Shown here: positions 42,135-51,234 of the stretch, piece by piece
How positions within the stretch are numbered: position 1 is the stretch's first letter
Layout of the letters: each line of letters begins with the position of its first letter
Source of the DNA: Motilimonas pumila
GTDB lineage: Bacteria; Pseudomonadota; Gammaproteobacteria; Enterobacterales; CBDFNC01
Reading direction: 5' to 3'
Length of the DNA: 64,000 nucleotides
Assembly: GCF_003596335.1 (NCBI RefSeq)
Contig: NZ_QZCH01000023.1
Coordinates: 1 to 64,000, forward strand
Position numbers and translations under genes: made by a program
The notes under the pieces: model-generated
What the model was told of the DNA's origin: nothing
Database searches by the model: none
Seen by the model: only the letters and a program-made list of their open reading frames with translations

Positions 42135-43802
42135 ATGTCGTCATTTAACCATCACAAATACCGCGCTTTTCAGCCAATAGCCATGCCCAACAGGCAATGG
42201 CCAGACCAAGTAATTACTGCTGCCCCTGCATGGTGTAGCGTTGATTTACGAGATGGTAATCAAGCCCTGATCGACCCGATGACGGTTGAGCAGAAAAAGC
42301 AGTTGTGGGGGCAGCTTGTTAAAGTCGGTTTTAAAGAAATTGAGGTGGGCTTTCCAGCTGCGTCACAGCCTGACTTTGATTTTGTTCGATGGTTGATTGA
42401 GCAAGACCAGATCCCAGAGGACGTCACCATTCAAGTGTTAACTCAGGCGCGACCGGCTTTGATTGAACGTACGTTCGAAGCATTGGTGGGAGCCAAAAAA
42501 GCCGTTGTGCACTTGTATAATTCGACCTCAACGGTGCAGCGTGAACAAGTCTTTCAATTGGATCAAGCCGGTATTATCGACATTGCAGTAAAAGGCACCG
42601 AGTGCGTTAAAGCATTAACGAAAAAATACCCGCAGACCGAGTGGACGTTGCAGTATTCTCCGGAAAGCTTCACCGGCACTGAACTTGAGTTCGCAGTGGA
42701 GGTTTGCGATGCAGTTGTCGCAACCTGGCAACCTACGCCGGAGCATAAGATGATTGTGAATTTACCGGCAACAGTAGAAATGGCGACGCCGAACGTTTAC
42801 GCCGACCAAATAGAATGGTTTGGTAACCATATTCAGCAGCGCGAGAGCATCATCATTAGCTTGCACACTCATAACGATCGCGGTTGTGGGGTGGCTGCTG
42901 CCGAGTTGGGGGTGATGGCCGGAGCAGACCGAGTAGAAGGCACCTTGTTGGGTAATGGCGAGCGCACCGGCAATATGGATATCGTCACCATGGCGATGAA
43001 CTTATACAGCCAAGGTATTGACCCTGAATTGGACTTTTCTAACATCGACGAAGTCGTACAGGTGGTAAAAGCTTGTACTCAGCTACCTGTGCACCCTCGG
43101 CATCCGTACGCCGGTGAATTGGTGTTCACGGCGTTTTCTGGCAGCCATCAAGACGCCATCAAGAAATGTTTAGCAAGACGCCAAGATGACGATATTTGGA
43201 ACGTGGCTTATTTGCCTATCGACCCTCGTGATTTAGGCCGTGATTACCAAGAAGTGATTCGCATTAATAGCCAGTCAGGCAAAGGGGGGATCGCTTGGAT
43301 CCTGGAGCGAGAACTTGGCGTGCAATTGCCGCGGTGGGCCCAGATCGAGTTTAGTCAAACGGTGCAGCAGACTGCGGAGCAAACTGGCGCAGAGGTTAGC
43401 CCAGAGCAGATTAGTCAATTGTTTAAAACCACCTACATACAACTTGAGGGGCCTTATCAATTAGCGGAGTACCAAGTCACTCGTAAGCAAACCGATCATG
43501 TGAAAGCCAGTTTGTTGCTACAACAGCAAACCGTTACGGTGGAAGGCATAGGTGCTGGTGCTTTGGCAGCCTTTGTGAATGCTCTGCAGCAGCACAGTGG
43601 GCTAAGCATAGAAGTGCTCGACTTTGCGGAACATGCCTTAAGCAAAGGCACTGACTCAGAGGCAGTGACGTATGTATTGGCGAAAGTGAATGAGCAGCGA
43701 ATTCTTGGTATTGCACAGCACCAAGACACCATGACGGCAAGTTTGAACGCAATTTTGAATGCGGTGAATCAGCAGCAGTTAGCACAGCAAGTTGCTGCAT
43801 AA
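42135..43802 (+). CDS. leuA: 2-isopropylmalate synthase, long (type 2) form
   Basis: A 555-residue protein. The N-terminal TIM barrel has 'WCSVDLRDGNQALIDPM' (metal/active-site Arg-Asp near 36-37), 'IEVGFPAASQPDFDF' and 'SLHTHNDRGCGVAAAELG' with the metal-binding HxH. The C-terminal LeuA dimer regulatory domain spans about 430-540 ('VEGIGAGALAAFVNAL'). It condenses acetyl-CoA with 2-ketoisovalerate, the first committed step to leucine. This is the fungal/actinobacterial-like long form. leuBCD are not nearby. GAGGATGCC precedes the ATG. Confidence 0.93.
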   Translation: MSSFNHHKYRAFQPIAMPNRQWPDQVITAAPAWCSVDLRDGNQALIDPMTVEQKKQLWGQLVKVGFKEIEVGFPAASQPDFDFVRWLIEQDQIPEDVTIQVLTQARPALIERTFEALVGAKKAVVHLYNSTSTVQREQVFQLDQAGIIDIAVKGTECVKALTKKYPQTEWTLQYSPESFTGTELEFAVEVCDAVVATWQPTPEHKMIVNLPATVEMATPNVYADQIEWFGNHIQQRESIIISLHTHNDRGCGVAAAELGVMAGADRVEGTLLGNGERTGNMDIVTMAMNLYSQGIDPELDFSNIDEVVQVVKACTQLPVHPRHPYAGELVFTAFSGSHQDAIKKCLARRQDDDIWNVAYLPIDPRDLGRDYQEVIRINSQSGKGGIAWILERELGVQLPRWAQIEFSQTVQQTAEQTGAEVSPEQISQLFKTTYIQLEGPYQLAEYQVTRKQTDHVKASLLLQQQTVTVEGIGAGALAAFVNALQQHSGLSIEVLDFAEHALSKGTDSEAVTYVLAKVNEQRILGIAQHQDTMTASLNAILNAVNQQQLAQQVAA

Positions 43803-43919
43803 ATGTATTTTGGGGACGAACCGTCCCTAATATCGATTTCAGTAGTCCCGAATGTCAACGTGGCACAGCTTGAAAGGGATAGGGTAGAATATGCCCTCTC
43901 CAGAATGTCAGGCGGTGCC

Positions 43920-45665
43920 ATGTCGGTTTACCAATTACGTAACTATCAGCAAGCTGCGGTCGATGCCACCTTAACCCACTTTCGTGGCAGTGATGCTCCC
44001 GCAGTGATTGTATTGCCCACCGGAGCAGGAAAGAGCCTAGTGATCGCTGAGCTCGCAAGTCTAGCGAAAAAAAGGGTGCTGGTACTGGCCCACGTTAAAG
44101 AGTTGGTGGAGCAAAACCATGATAAATACCAAAGTTATGGTTTAACCGCAGGCATTTTTTCTGCCGGCTTAAAGCAAAAAAATACCCAGCATCAAGTGAC
44201 TTTTGCCAGCGTGCAGTCTGTCTCTCGAAACCTGGCTGCCTTTAGCCAGCACTATTCCTTGCTGATAATAGACGAATGTCATCGCGTGTCTGACGACAGT
44301 GACAGTCAATATCAGCAGGTTATCGCTCAGTTACAGCAGTTTAATCCACGATTAAAAGTGCTGGGCTTGACCGCTACGCCTTATCGCATGGGAGTGGGGT
44401 GGATTTATCAATATCATCATCATGGTATTGTTCGAAGTTATGAAGCACGTGTGTTCAAACACTGCATTTATGAGCTTCCCTTACGCTACATGATTAAGCA
44501 CGGTTACCTCACGCCACCGCAATGCATCGACGCCAGTATTGCCATGTATGATTTTTCAAGCCTGTGCGCTACGCGTAACGGCGAGTACAAACGTGATGAG
44601 GTCAATACTTTACTGCGCCAGCAGCAGCGGGCGAGCTTGAGTATCATTGAGCATATTCTGCAGCAAGCTCAACCCCGTAAAGGCGTGATGATTTTTGCCG
44701 CAACGGTTGCCCATGCCCGTGAGTTACTGGGTTACCTAGCCGGTCAAAGTTGCGCGTTGATCACGGGGGACACGCCCCTAGGAGAACGTGATGCCATCAT
44801 CCAGCAGTTTAAGCAGCAAGAAATTAAGTTTTTGGTTAACGTAGCCGTATTAACCACAGGATTTGACGCGCCTCATGTCGACTTCATTGCCATTCTACGA
44901 CCAACCGCTTCGGTCAGTTTATATCAGCAAATTATTGGTCGAGGCCTGCGTTTAGCGCCAGATAAAACGGATTGCTTGGTGATTGATTACGCTGGCAACC
45001 AATTTGATTTATTTTATCCTGAGGTAGGCGAACCTAAGCCTGCCAGTGATACTGAGCCTGTGCAGGTGCTGTGCCCTGCTTGTGGCTTTGGTAACATCTT
45101 TTGGGGGCGTACCGATAACTCTGGCAAAGTGACGGAACATTTTGGACGTCGTTGCCAAGGCCTTTTTGAAATGGAAGGTGAAACGCCGATGGCTTGTGAC
45201 TATCGTTTTCGATTTAAAAGTTGTCCGCAATGTAATGCAGAAAATGACATCGCTGCTCGTCAGTGTCATGAGTGTGGCCAAGTCTTAGCGGATCCTGATG
45301 ATAAGTTGAAAGCTGCGTTAAAGTTAAAAGACGCAATGGTGATCCGATGCGCGGGCATGGTTTTAAGTGAGCAACAGGGCAAACTACTGATTCGTTATGT
45401 GGATGAAGACGGCACCGAGTTAACCGAGCGGTTTGACTTTAAGCACTCGGGGCAGGTGCAAGTATTTAATAGAGACTTTGGTAAGCGCCTCTGCTGTGCA
45501 AATAAACCGGCAAGAATTGAACAACTGGCCGTTGCGTTGCAGTTTGCTGAGCACTTTGTAAAACCGGATTTTGTGGTTGCCAAAAAGCACAAGCATTTTT
45601 GGCGTATTAGTGACAAGATTTTTGATTATGAAGGCCCATACCGTAAAGCCAATGAGTTGAGCTAA
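43920..45665 (+). CDS. radD: DNA repair helicase-family ATPase RadD (YejH)
   Basis: A 581-residue SF2 protein. Walker A is '[15 protein letters not shown]', and the DEAH-like box is 'LLIIDECHR'. Motif III is 'LGLTATPYR', and motif VI is '[19 protein letters not shown]'. The zinc-binding C-terminal part has CxxC pairs ('[12 protein letters not shown]', '[19 protein letters not shown]'). It matches E. coli RadD closely. RadD acts with SSB in double-strand-break repair and crossover control. ATG 43920 (AGGCGG upstream) gives the E. coli-like N-terminus, so the in-frame extension to 43803 is not used. Confidence 0.94.
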   Translation: MSVYQLRNYQQAAVDATLTHFRGSDAPAVIVLPTGAGKSLVIAELASLAKKRVLVLAHVKELVEQNHDKYQSYGLTAGIFSAGLKQKNTQHQVTFASVQSVSRNLAAFSQHYSLLIIDECHRVSDDSDSQYQQVIAQLQQFNPRLKVLGLTATPYRMGVGWIYQYHHHGIVRSYEARVFKHCIYELPLRYMIKHGYLTPPQCIDASIAMYDFSSLCATRNGEYKRDEVNTLLRQQQRASLSIIEHILQQAQPRKGVMIFAATVAHARELLGYLAGQSCALITGDTPLGERDAIIQQFKQQEIKFLVNVAVLTTGFDAPHVDFIAILRPTASVSLYQQIIGRGLRLAPDKTDCLVIDYAGNQFDLFYPEVGEPKPASDTEPVQVLCPACGFGNIFWGRTDNSGKVTEHFGRRCQGLFEMEGETPMACDYRFRFKSCPQCNAENDIAARQCHECGQVLADPDDKLKAALKLKDAMVIRCAGMVLSEQQGKLLIRYVDEDGTELTERFDFKHSGQVQVFNRDFGKRLCCANKPARIEQLAVALQFAEHFVKPDFVVAKKHKHFWRISDKIFDYEGPYRKANELS

Positions 45666-45725
45666 GCGCTTATTTGATGGCCTAACGCTGCGGCTCCGTG
45701 GCGTTCAACAACCAAGGAATGAAGC

Positions 45726-46043
45726 ATGAGTTTGATCGTAACCACCCCTGCACCTCCTTATTACAGCGTAATATTCACTTCTTTATTGTCACCCGACGAC
45801 CAAGGTTATGGTGAGATGGCAGATCGCATGGTGCAGCTTGCCCATCAACAAGACGGCTTTCTCGGCGTGGAGTCGGCGCGAGGGGAAGTGGGGATCACAG
45901 TGTCTTACTGGCGCGACTTAACGGCAATCAAAGCTTGGAAAGCAAACAGTGAACACTTGGTGGCACAAAAAATGGGCCGAGAGCGCTGGTATCAAAGCTT
46001 TACTTTACGCATTGCTAAAGTGGAGCGGCAATACAGTATGTAG
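45726..46043 (+). CDS. Antibiotic biosynthesis monooxygenase (ABM)-domain protein
   Basis: A 105-residue protein, a single ABM ferredoxin-like domain. It has 'YYSVIFTSLLSP', 'MVQLAHQQDGFLGVESARGEVGITVSYWRDLTAIKAWKAN' and a C-terminal 'GRERWYQSFTLRIAKVER'. It resembles B. subtilis YqjZ-type proteins. Small ABM proteins are heme- or quinone-related monooxygenases or have no known activity. It stands alone downstream of radD. Confidence 0.82.
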   Translation: MSLIVTTPAPPYYSVIFTSLLSPDDQGYGEMADRMVQLAHQQDGFLGVESARGEVGITVSYWRDLTAIKAWKANSEHLVAQKMGRERWYQSFTLRIAKVERQYSM

Positions 46044-46148
46044 TTTTGAATAAGTGTTAATAAAAATTGAACGAGGTGGTAAAAACGTTCAAATATTATT
46101 TTTTGTATCGGCCCGTTAGAATGGCGTCATTGTTTAGGAGGCTTATAC

Positions 46149-47132
46149 ATGAAACACATCAAACTGCGCACACAAATGATTCACACGCCAATGGCCGGCT
46201 TAGCGTTAGCAATCGCGAGTTTAGGTTGGGGTTGGGATCACGTGATGCCCGTTCAAGGTTTTCAAATGGGCTGCAGCTTGGTCGCCAGCGCATTACTCTT
46301 GATGTTGGTCGCCAAATTTCTATCACACCCTAAACACCTGCTTGAAGATTTGGCTCACCCTGTGGTGGGCAGTGTAGTTCCTACGTTTGCCATGGCTACC
46401 ATGGTTGTCGCGAGCACCCTCGCGAGTCGCCAAGCAGGCTTAGCCAATGCGTTATGGTTATTTGCCGTGGTGTTACACTTAACCTTTTTAGTGCTGTTTA
46501 GTTACCATCGTAGCCGCCAATTTAAGATGGCAGACATGGTGCCAAGCTGGTTTGTGCCTCCGGTGGGCATTATTGTCGCCGCTTTAACTTGTCCACAACC
46601 TCAGTTTCAGCCGTTGGCGACAGGGTTGTTGTATTTTGGTTTGGCGTGTTATGCGGTGTTATTGCCCTTGATGGTGTATCGATTGCTGTGCTGCGGCAGT
46701 TTGCCCACTGCGGCTAAACCTACTTTTGCCATCATGGCTGCGCCTGCAAGCTTGGCGCTAGCGGGTTACTTGAGCATCATAGAACAACCTAACCCTGCCG
46801 TGTTATACCTCTTATTACCATTGGCGTTAGCGATGACAGCATTACTTTATTTGGCCTTTTTTAGTTTACTCCGACTGCCATTTAGCCCTGGTTACGCGGC
46901 GTTTACTTTCCCCACGGTCATTGGTGCTACGGCGTTGTTGAAGTTGTCTGATTATTTGCAAACCTTGCCTCAAGGCCAAGGTGTTAGCCAAGTGTTGTAT
47001 CAAATAGGGCAAGTGGAGCTGATGATTGCGACGGCAGTGGTATTGTACGTAGCTGGTCATTACTTATGGGATCAAATTAAACACCAACGGGGTTTTGCTG
47101 CTCGTATCATGAGTGAGTTGAATCAACCCTAG
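46149..47132 (+). CDS. TDT-family (TehA/SLAC1-like) membrane transporter
   Basis: A 327-residue protein with about ten hydrophobic helices across its length. 'HTPMAGLALAIASLGWGWD' at the start and 'VPSWFVPPVGIIVAALTC' in the middle are typical of the TDT/SLAC1 fold, which moves anions or dicarboxylates and, as TehA, is linked to tellurite resistance. AGGAGG lies about 8 bases before the ATG. Its 3' end overlaps the convergent LysR gene by 26 bp. Confidence 0.85.
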   Translation: MKHIKLRTQMIHTPMAGLALAIASLGWGWDHVMPVQGFQMGCSLVASALLLMLVAKFLSHPKHLLEDLAHPVVGSVVPTFAMATMVVASTLASRQAGLANALWLFAVVLHLTFLVLFSYHRSRQFKMADMVPSWFVPPVGIIVAALTCPQPQFQPLATGLLYFGLACYAVLLPLMVYRLLCCGSLPTAAKPTFAIMAAPASLALAGYLSIIEQPNPAVLYLLLPLALAMTALLYLAFFSLLRLPFSPGYAAFTFPTVIGATALLKLSDYLQTLPQGQGVSQVLYQIGQVELMIATAVVLYVAGHYLWDQIKHQRGFAARIMSELNQP

Positions 47133-48027
47133 TTGAACGACAATCATCATTGGCCACTTGTTTACAGTGGTCGACAAAAGCTTGAAACAACGGGCTTTGG
47201 TGTTTTTTATCCTGATAGACTAGATAAAAGGGCCGATATAATGGCGCGGCCATATCGAGTACCGCCACTTTCCCACTTGAAATAGCGTCATTAGCCGCTA
47301 ATTCGGATAAGCAGGACAAGCCGAGTCCTGCTGCCACACTGTTAATGATGGCTTCCGGTTCATTCAGCTCTAAGGTAATTTGCCATAAAGTTAAATGCGG
47401 GCTAACGGCTTGTTGAAATAGCGCTCGGCTACCAGAGCCATCTTCTCGCAGTACCCAGTTTTGCTGATCTAATGCGGCAATGGCCAGTTGATTTTGTTGG
47501 CTTAGGGGATGATCAGGCGCAGCAATGATCACCATTTTATCTTGCCTTAAAAGCTCAAGGCTTTGCCCCGGTAAGCATACGCTGGCTTCGATTAAGCCTA
47601 AGTCGAGCTCATAACTGGCCACCAGTTTACAGACGTCACGGCTATTGAGGATATTGAGTTGCTGGCGGGTATGCCCTGTGGTTTGGCGAAAAGTCGCGAG
47701 GATCTTAGGCATTAAATGGTTGCCAATGGTTTTGCTACAACCTATGGCTAGCTCACCGCTGAGGTGTTCAGCTTCAAATAAGGTTTCAATTTCATTACTG
47801 CGACTGAGTAACTCATCGGCCAAGGGCAATAAACGCTCACCATTAGCATTGAGTTTAAGGCTATTGGGAAGCCGTTCGAACAAATCTACTTGGAGCTGCT
47901 TTTCCAACTCTTTTAATGCCATGCTGACTGCGGGTTTGGTTAAAAACAAGCTGTCTGCGGCTTGACCTATATGAGCCGTGCGGGCGAGGGTGGCAAAGAT
48001 ACGCAATTGTTTTAAGGTGATATTCAT
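47107..48027 (-). CDS. LysR-type transcriptional regulator
   Basis: A 306-residue product. The winged helix (1-62) reads 'LRIFATLARTAHIGQAADSLFLTKPAVSMALKELEKQL', and the effector domain (about 90-290) has 'LAIGCSKTIGNHLMPKIL' and 'SVAAGLGLSCLSELA'. The N-terminus resembles YeiE/CysB-like LysR proteins. It is convergent with, and overlaps, the TDT transporter gene, which may be a target, although LysR genes are more often divergent from their targets. Confidence 0.87.
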   Translation of the reverse strand: MNITLKQLRIFATLARTAHIGQAADSLFLTKPAVSMALKELEKQLQVDLFERLPNSLKLNANGERLLPLADELLSRSNEIETLFEAEHLSGELAIGCSKTIGNHLMPKILATFRQTTGHTRQQLNILNSRDVCKLVASYELDLGLIEASVCLPGQSLELLRQDKMVIIAAPDHPLSQQNQLAIAALDQQNWVLREDGSGSRALFQQAVSPHLTLWQITLELNEPEAIINSVAAGLGLSCLSELAANDAISSGKVAVLDMAAPLYRPFYLVYQDKKHQSPLFQAFVDHCKQVANDDCRSTRVDSTHS

Positions 48028-48192
48028 AAAGCTATTCGCAGCGCAGTTTATTTTATCTTGGCGTATTGGTGACTAAAATGAAATGCTTATTTTATGGCTT
48101 CTGTGAAGCGAATAAGCGCCTGTGACTGTTATCAGATAAGATTATCGGGCAAACTAGGGCATCTTCTTCGTCATAAATATAAGGATATGATT

Positions 48193-48573
48193 ATGACACA
48201 AGCGATTCAAACTCCATTACGTACCCTATTGGCAGGCTTAGAAAACGCGCCAAGCAGCCAAGATACGCTGTGGCCTATTTTTCTTAATACCTTGTTTCAT
48301 GTGCCGCTTAACAAGGTGAATACAGCTACAGGCCAACAGTTTACGTTAGCGTTAGCGCCTTCCAAGGTGAATGAGAACGTAAAAAGCTTGTTGGTCTCTG
48401 AAGATAAAGCCGACGTTGCTTTGTTTAGCTCTGAAGTGACCCAAGTACAGGGCGGTGAGCTTATTCAGCGCTTGCCTGCAGGGGTTGAGCTTATTCTGCC
48501 TTTTGGAGAAAACGCCTTCACTATTTCAGCTGAGACCGTGACTTGGTTACGTCAAAACGCTGTGCCTGCTTAG
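48193..48573 (+). CDS. SseB-like protein (N-terminal domain only)
   Basis: A 126-residue product. ATG 48193 has AAGGAT 6 bases upstream; an ATG at 48187 and an open frame to 48094 are less likely. The layout 'LLAGLENAPSSQDTLWPIFLNTLFHVPLNKV' followed by 'ADVALFSSEVTQVQGGELIQRLPAGVELILPFGE' resembles the SseB N-terminal domain, in which a short protein part repeats at the end of 'lFxS' strands. No secretion role should be assumed. Confidence 0.6.
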   Translation: MTQAIQTPLRTLLAGLENAPSSQDTLWPIFLNTLFHVPLNKVNTATGQQFTLALAPSKVNENVKSLLVSEDKADVALFSSEVTQVQGGELIQRLPAGVELILPFGENAFTISAETVTWLRQNAVPA

Positions 48574-48648
48574 GCCTTCACCGTTCGTAGTACAACGCTT
48601 GGTGACGCTAAGAAGCTGACGTTTCGACTATTGAAGCTTGGACTCATC

Positions 48649-48879
48649 ATGCTTGGTGAGTCTGTCGCCACAATATTGCTCGCCATCGCGCTGTTCGGTT
48701 TTCTGGCTTTGTGCTGGCTGACTTGGTCGCAGCTTCAAGTTGAATCGGTCAGCGCGTTGCTCAAGGTCAATGTTGACGACATTTGGCCCATGCTCTGGCT
48801 AATCTTATTATTTTTGGGTGCCAACGTAATTGCTTATCTCGCTTGCGCGTTTCGCAGCATGCTAAAAAAACTTAAATGA
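48649..48879 (+). CDS. Small two-helix membrane protein
   Basis: A 76-residue product with two hydrophobic helices (about 5-27 and 45-68) and a basic C-terminus ('FRSMLKKLK'). ATG 48649 with TTGGA upstream is used; TTG 48631 is an alternative. It ends 9 bp from the convergent luxP copy 2. No family was recognised. Confidence 0.5.
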   Translation: MLGESVATILLAIALFGFLALCWLTWSQLQVESVSALLKVNVDDIWPMLWLILLFLGANVIAYLACAFRSMLKKLK

Positions 48880-48888
48880 ACTCGTGCT

Positions 48889-50031
48889 CTACTGCGAGTA
48901 GCGAAAAGCTCTGGCTTTAAGTTGCTCCAACTCCACCCGGCTTATGTGTTTGTCGACCACCACAAAATCCCCCGAATAAATTTGCGGTACTAGCGCCCCT
49001 TGGCCCTCTAAATCGAGCTGAATGGCATCCGCCATGGCCACGCCATTGTCGTCGTTCATGCGCATTACGGTGACGTCTATTTCGCCCGCCAATAATGCCT
49101 GTAATTCAGACTCTCCCCCTCCCCAACCATTCAACATGACTTCGCCTTGGCGGTTTTGCTCTTTGATGGCGTCTAATACGCCAAAAGCAACGTCAGTGGC
49201 GCTGGCGTAGATGAACTTCACTTTAGGATGGCGGATTAAAATTTGTTTGGCACTTTTGTATGCTGAGCGACGTGAGGCTTTGGTGTAATAGCTGTCAGTG
49301 AGGGTTAAGTCGCTTTGCTGCTGCATCACTTTATTAAAGTAATGACCACGAGCATCACTGATGTAACCAGGCGACCACATCACGGTGGCAAATTGATCGT
49401 TAAAGTCGGTCCGAGCCTGATAGTAGTTAGCTAATAATTGTGTGCCGGTCGCGTGGTCAAAACCAACGTATAAAAACGGCTGTCGTGGCCAAGTTTTTAC
49501 GGGTGTGGTGATGTTCTGCAAAATCAGCTTGGTGGTGTTCAGCTGCAAAATCCGCTCTATTAACGTGCCGTGTTGCTTCGCATCTAACGTGAAAATGATG
49601 TAGTCAGGCTGAAACCTGTGGGCTTTTTGTAGCAGCCTTTGTTGCTGCTCTAACGCGGAAGCCGGCTTGGTATGATGAGCTTGAAGGTGATATTTGATAC
49701 CTGCCTCTTTCAAGCGAGCGGTGAAAGACTCAATACTGCGGCGCCAATAGTCTGAAATTTGCTTACCAGGATAAATAACAAAAATTTTAACTGGAATATC
49801 TTGGCTGTGAACGAAAGGTTGGCTTTGCAGCCTGACGCGTTCAGCGAAAGCTTGGCTTAATTTCTGCTGCTGGGGATATTGCTGCCAATATTCTTGTAAT
49901 GGCCAAAAGGCATCATGATGGTTCGCAAGTACTGACGGTACGGTAAAGCTAGCAATTCCTAACAAGCTACAAATTAAATATTTAAAAAAATAAAATGCTA
50001 ACAGCTTGTATTTCGACACGAGAATGATCAT
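48889..50031 (-). CDS. luxP: LuxP-like autoinducer-2-binding periplasmic protein, copy 2
   Basis: A 380-residue product with a long, Lys/Phe-rich N-terminal signal sequence (mature start near residue 38, 'NHHDAFWPLQEY'). It keeps most AI-2 ligands of V. harveyi LuxP: Gln77/Ser79/Trp82 ('GKQISDYW'), Asn159 ('LQNITTP'), Arg215 ('YISDARGHY'), Thr266-Asp267, Trp289 ('NGWGGG') and Arg310 ('VTVMRMNDD'). Ser265 is replaced by Ala ('SATDVA'). No luxQ is adjacent. The start is set at ATG 50031 for lack of a clear ribosome site; an open frame extends to 50061. Confidence 0.88.
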   Translation of the reverse strand: MIILVSKYKLLAFYFFKYLICSLLGIASFTVPSVLANHHDAFWPLQEYWQQYPQQQKLSQAFAERVRLQSQPFVHSQDIPVKIFVIYPGKQISDYWRRSIESFTARLKEAGIKYHLQAHHTKPASALEQQQRLLQKAHRFQPDYIIFTLDAKQHGTLIERILQLNTTKLILQNITTPVKTWPRQPFLYVGFDHATGTQLLANYYQARTDFNDQFATVMWSPGYISDARGHYFNKVMQQQSDLTLTDSYYTKASRRSAYKSAKQILIRHPKVKFIYASATDVAFGVLDAIKEQNRQGEVMLNGWGGGESELQALLAGEIDVTVMRMNDDNGVAMADAIQLDLEGQGALVPQIYSGDFVVVDKHISRVELEQLKARAFRYSQ

Positions 50032-50185
50032 AGAATCTTTTATAGTTATGTATAACCTCAATAACTCTATGATGTTTCCTTGGCGCTTTTGAGCTTAATT
50101 TGATGTCTTTGTGAGTCAGATAACAGCAAATAGATTGATCAGTCTTGAGTCTGTGCAGCTGATCAACCTATCTCATTAGTTCTAC

Positions 50186-51121
50186 CTACAGTGCTTTAAG
50201 TTTACCTTTGGCATCACTCAGCTGTTGATAGCCTTTTTTCGCCATAAAGTCCGATAGCTCTTGCTCGATGCGTTGAAAGCAGCTTGGCCCCTCTTTCTCA
50301 AAGCAGGTCGCGATTTGCACCGCATCGGCACCGGCTAACAAATACTCAAACGCATCGCTGCCCGTTTTGATACCGCCTACGCCTATGATGCCCATATCAT
50401 CACCAAGTAGTTGGCGAAACGCGCGTACGTTCGCCAGACCAATTGGCTTAATATAGTCGCCGCAGAGGCCGCCGTAACCGCCTTTCGGTTTGATGACTGG
50501 GCTCTCGGTTTCAGGGTCGATCACCAAGGTGTTGCCGATAGAGTTTACGCAAGTTATGAATTTGACTGGGTAGCGTTTAATGATGGCAGCCATGGACTCA
50601 AAGTGTGACATATCAAAATATGGCGCCAGCTTAATGCCAATGGGTTTATCGCCTAGCTGGCAAAGCTGTGACAGCGCGGCTTCGGTTTGTTCAAAGTCGT
50701 AAGCGATTTGCGGCTTGCCAGGAATGTTAGGGCAAGAAAAGTTAACTTCGAGTAAGTCAGCATCAGACTGTTGGAAAGCCGTTACCATGGTACGGTTTTC
50801 GGCAATGCTGAACCCTGAAATACTGATCACTACCGGTTTGCCCATAGCTTTTAGGCTTGGCACCATGTCTAGATAGGCTTGGTAGCCAAGGTTTGGTAGG
50901 CCCATCGATTGAATTGAGCCCAAGGGTAAATCGCGGTATCTGGGCTCTGGATTGCCTTGGCGCGCTTCAAAGGTACATGATTTGGTGACAATGGCAGCGG
51001 CTTGGCTGTGGCCGATAATATTAAGCTCTTCGGCGGTGGTACATTTTGGGCCAGAAGCGTTCATAAGGTATGAAGATAAGGCGACGCCGGCCACGGAAGT
51101 TTGCAAATTAACTGCGCTCAT
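50186..51121 (-). CDS. pyrD: Class 1A dihydroorotate dehydrogenase (fumarate-type)
   Basis: A 311-residue soluble FMN enzyme of pyrimidine synthesis. The active-site Cys is in 'NFSCPNIPGKPQIAYDFE', and other hallmarks are 'YLMNASGPKCTTAEELN', 'RYRDLPLGSIQSMGLPNLG' and 'GGIKTGSDAFEYLLAGAD'. These align with Lactococcus PyrDA (class 1A, fumarate as acceptor). There is no N-terminal membrane helix, unlike the quinone-linked class 2 enzyme typical of gammaproteobacteria. It stands alone, not in a pyr operon. The symbol is used in the broad sense. Confidence 0.9.
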   Translation of the reverse strand: MSAVNLQTSVAGVALSSYLMNASGPKCTTAEELNIIGHSQAAAIVTKSCTFEARQGNPEPRYRDLPLGSIQSMGLPNLGYQAYLDMVPSLKAMGKPVVISISGFSIAENRTMVTAFQQSDADLLEVNFSCPNIPGKPQIAYDFEQTEAALSQLCQLGDKPIGIKLAPYFDMSHFESMAAIIKRYPVKFITCVNSIGNTLVIDPETESPVIKPKGGYGGLCGDYIKPIGLANVRAFRQLLGDDMGIIGVGGIKTGSDAFEYLLAGADAVQIATCFEKEGPSCFQRIEQELSDFMAKKGYQQLSDAKGKLKAL

Positions 51122-51234
51122 GCGGTTTCCTAAAGAGTCAAATTTGAAGAGCGCTTATTGTGCCTATATAACCAAAGTGGGGTTTGATTTACAGCAAGAA
51201 CTGCGCCGTTTATGGTGCCGCTCTTGCAGATATA

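Noticed and set aside
43803..43919. 39-codon N-terminal extension of radD starting directly at the leuA end
   Set aside because: RadD homologues start at the '[11 protein letters not shown]' equivalent, and AGGCGG precedes ATG 43920.
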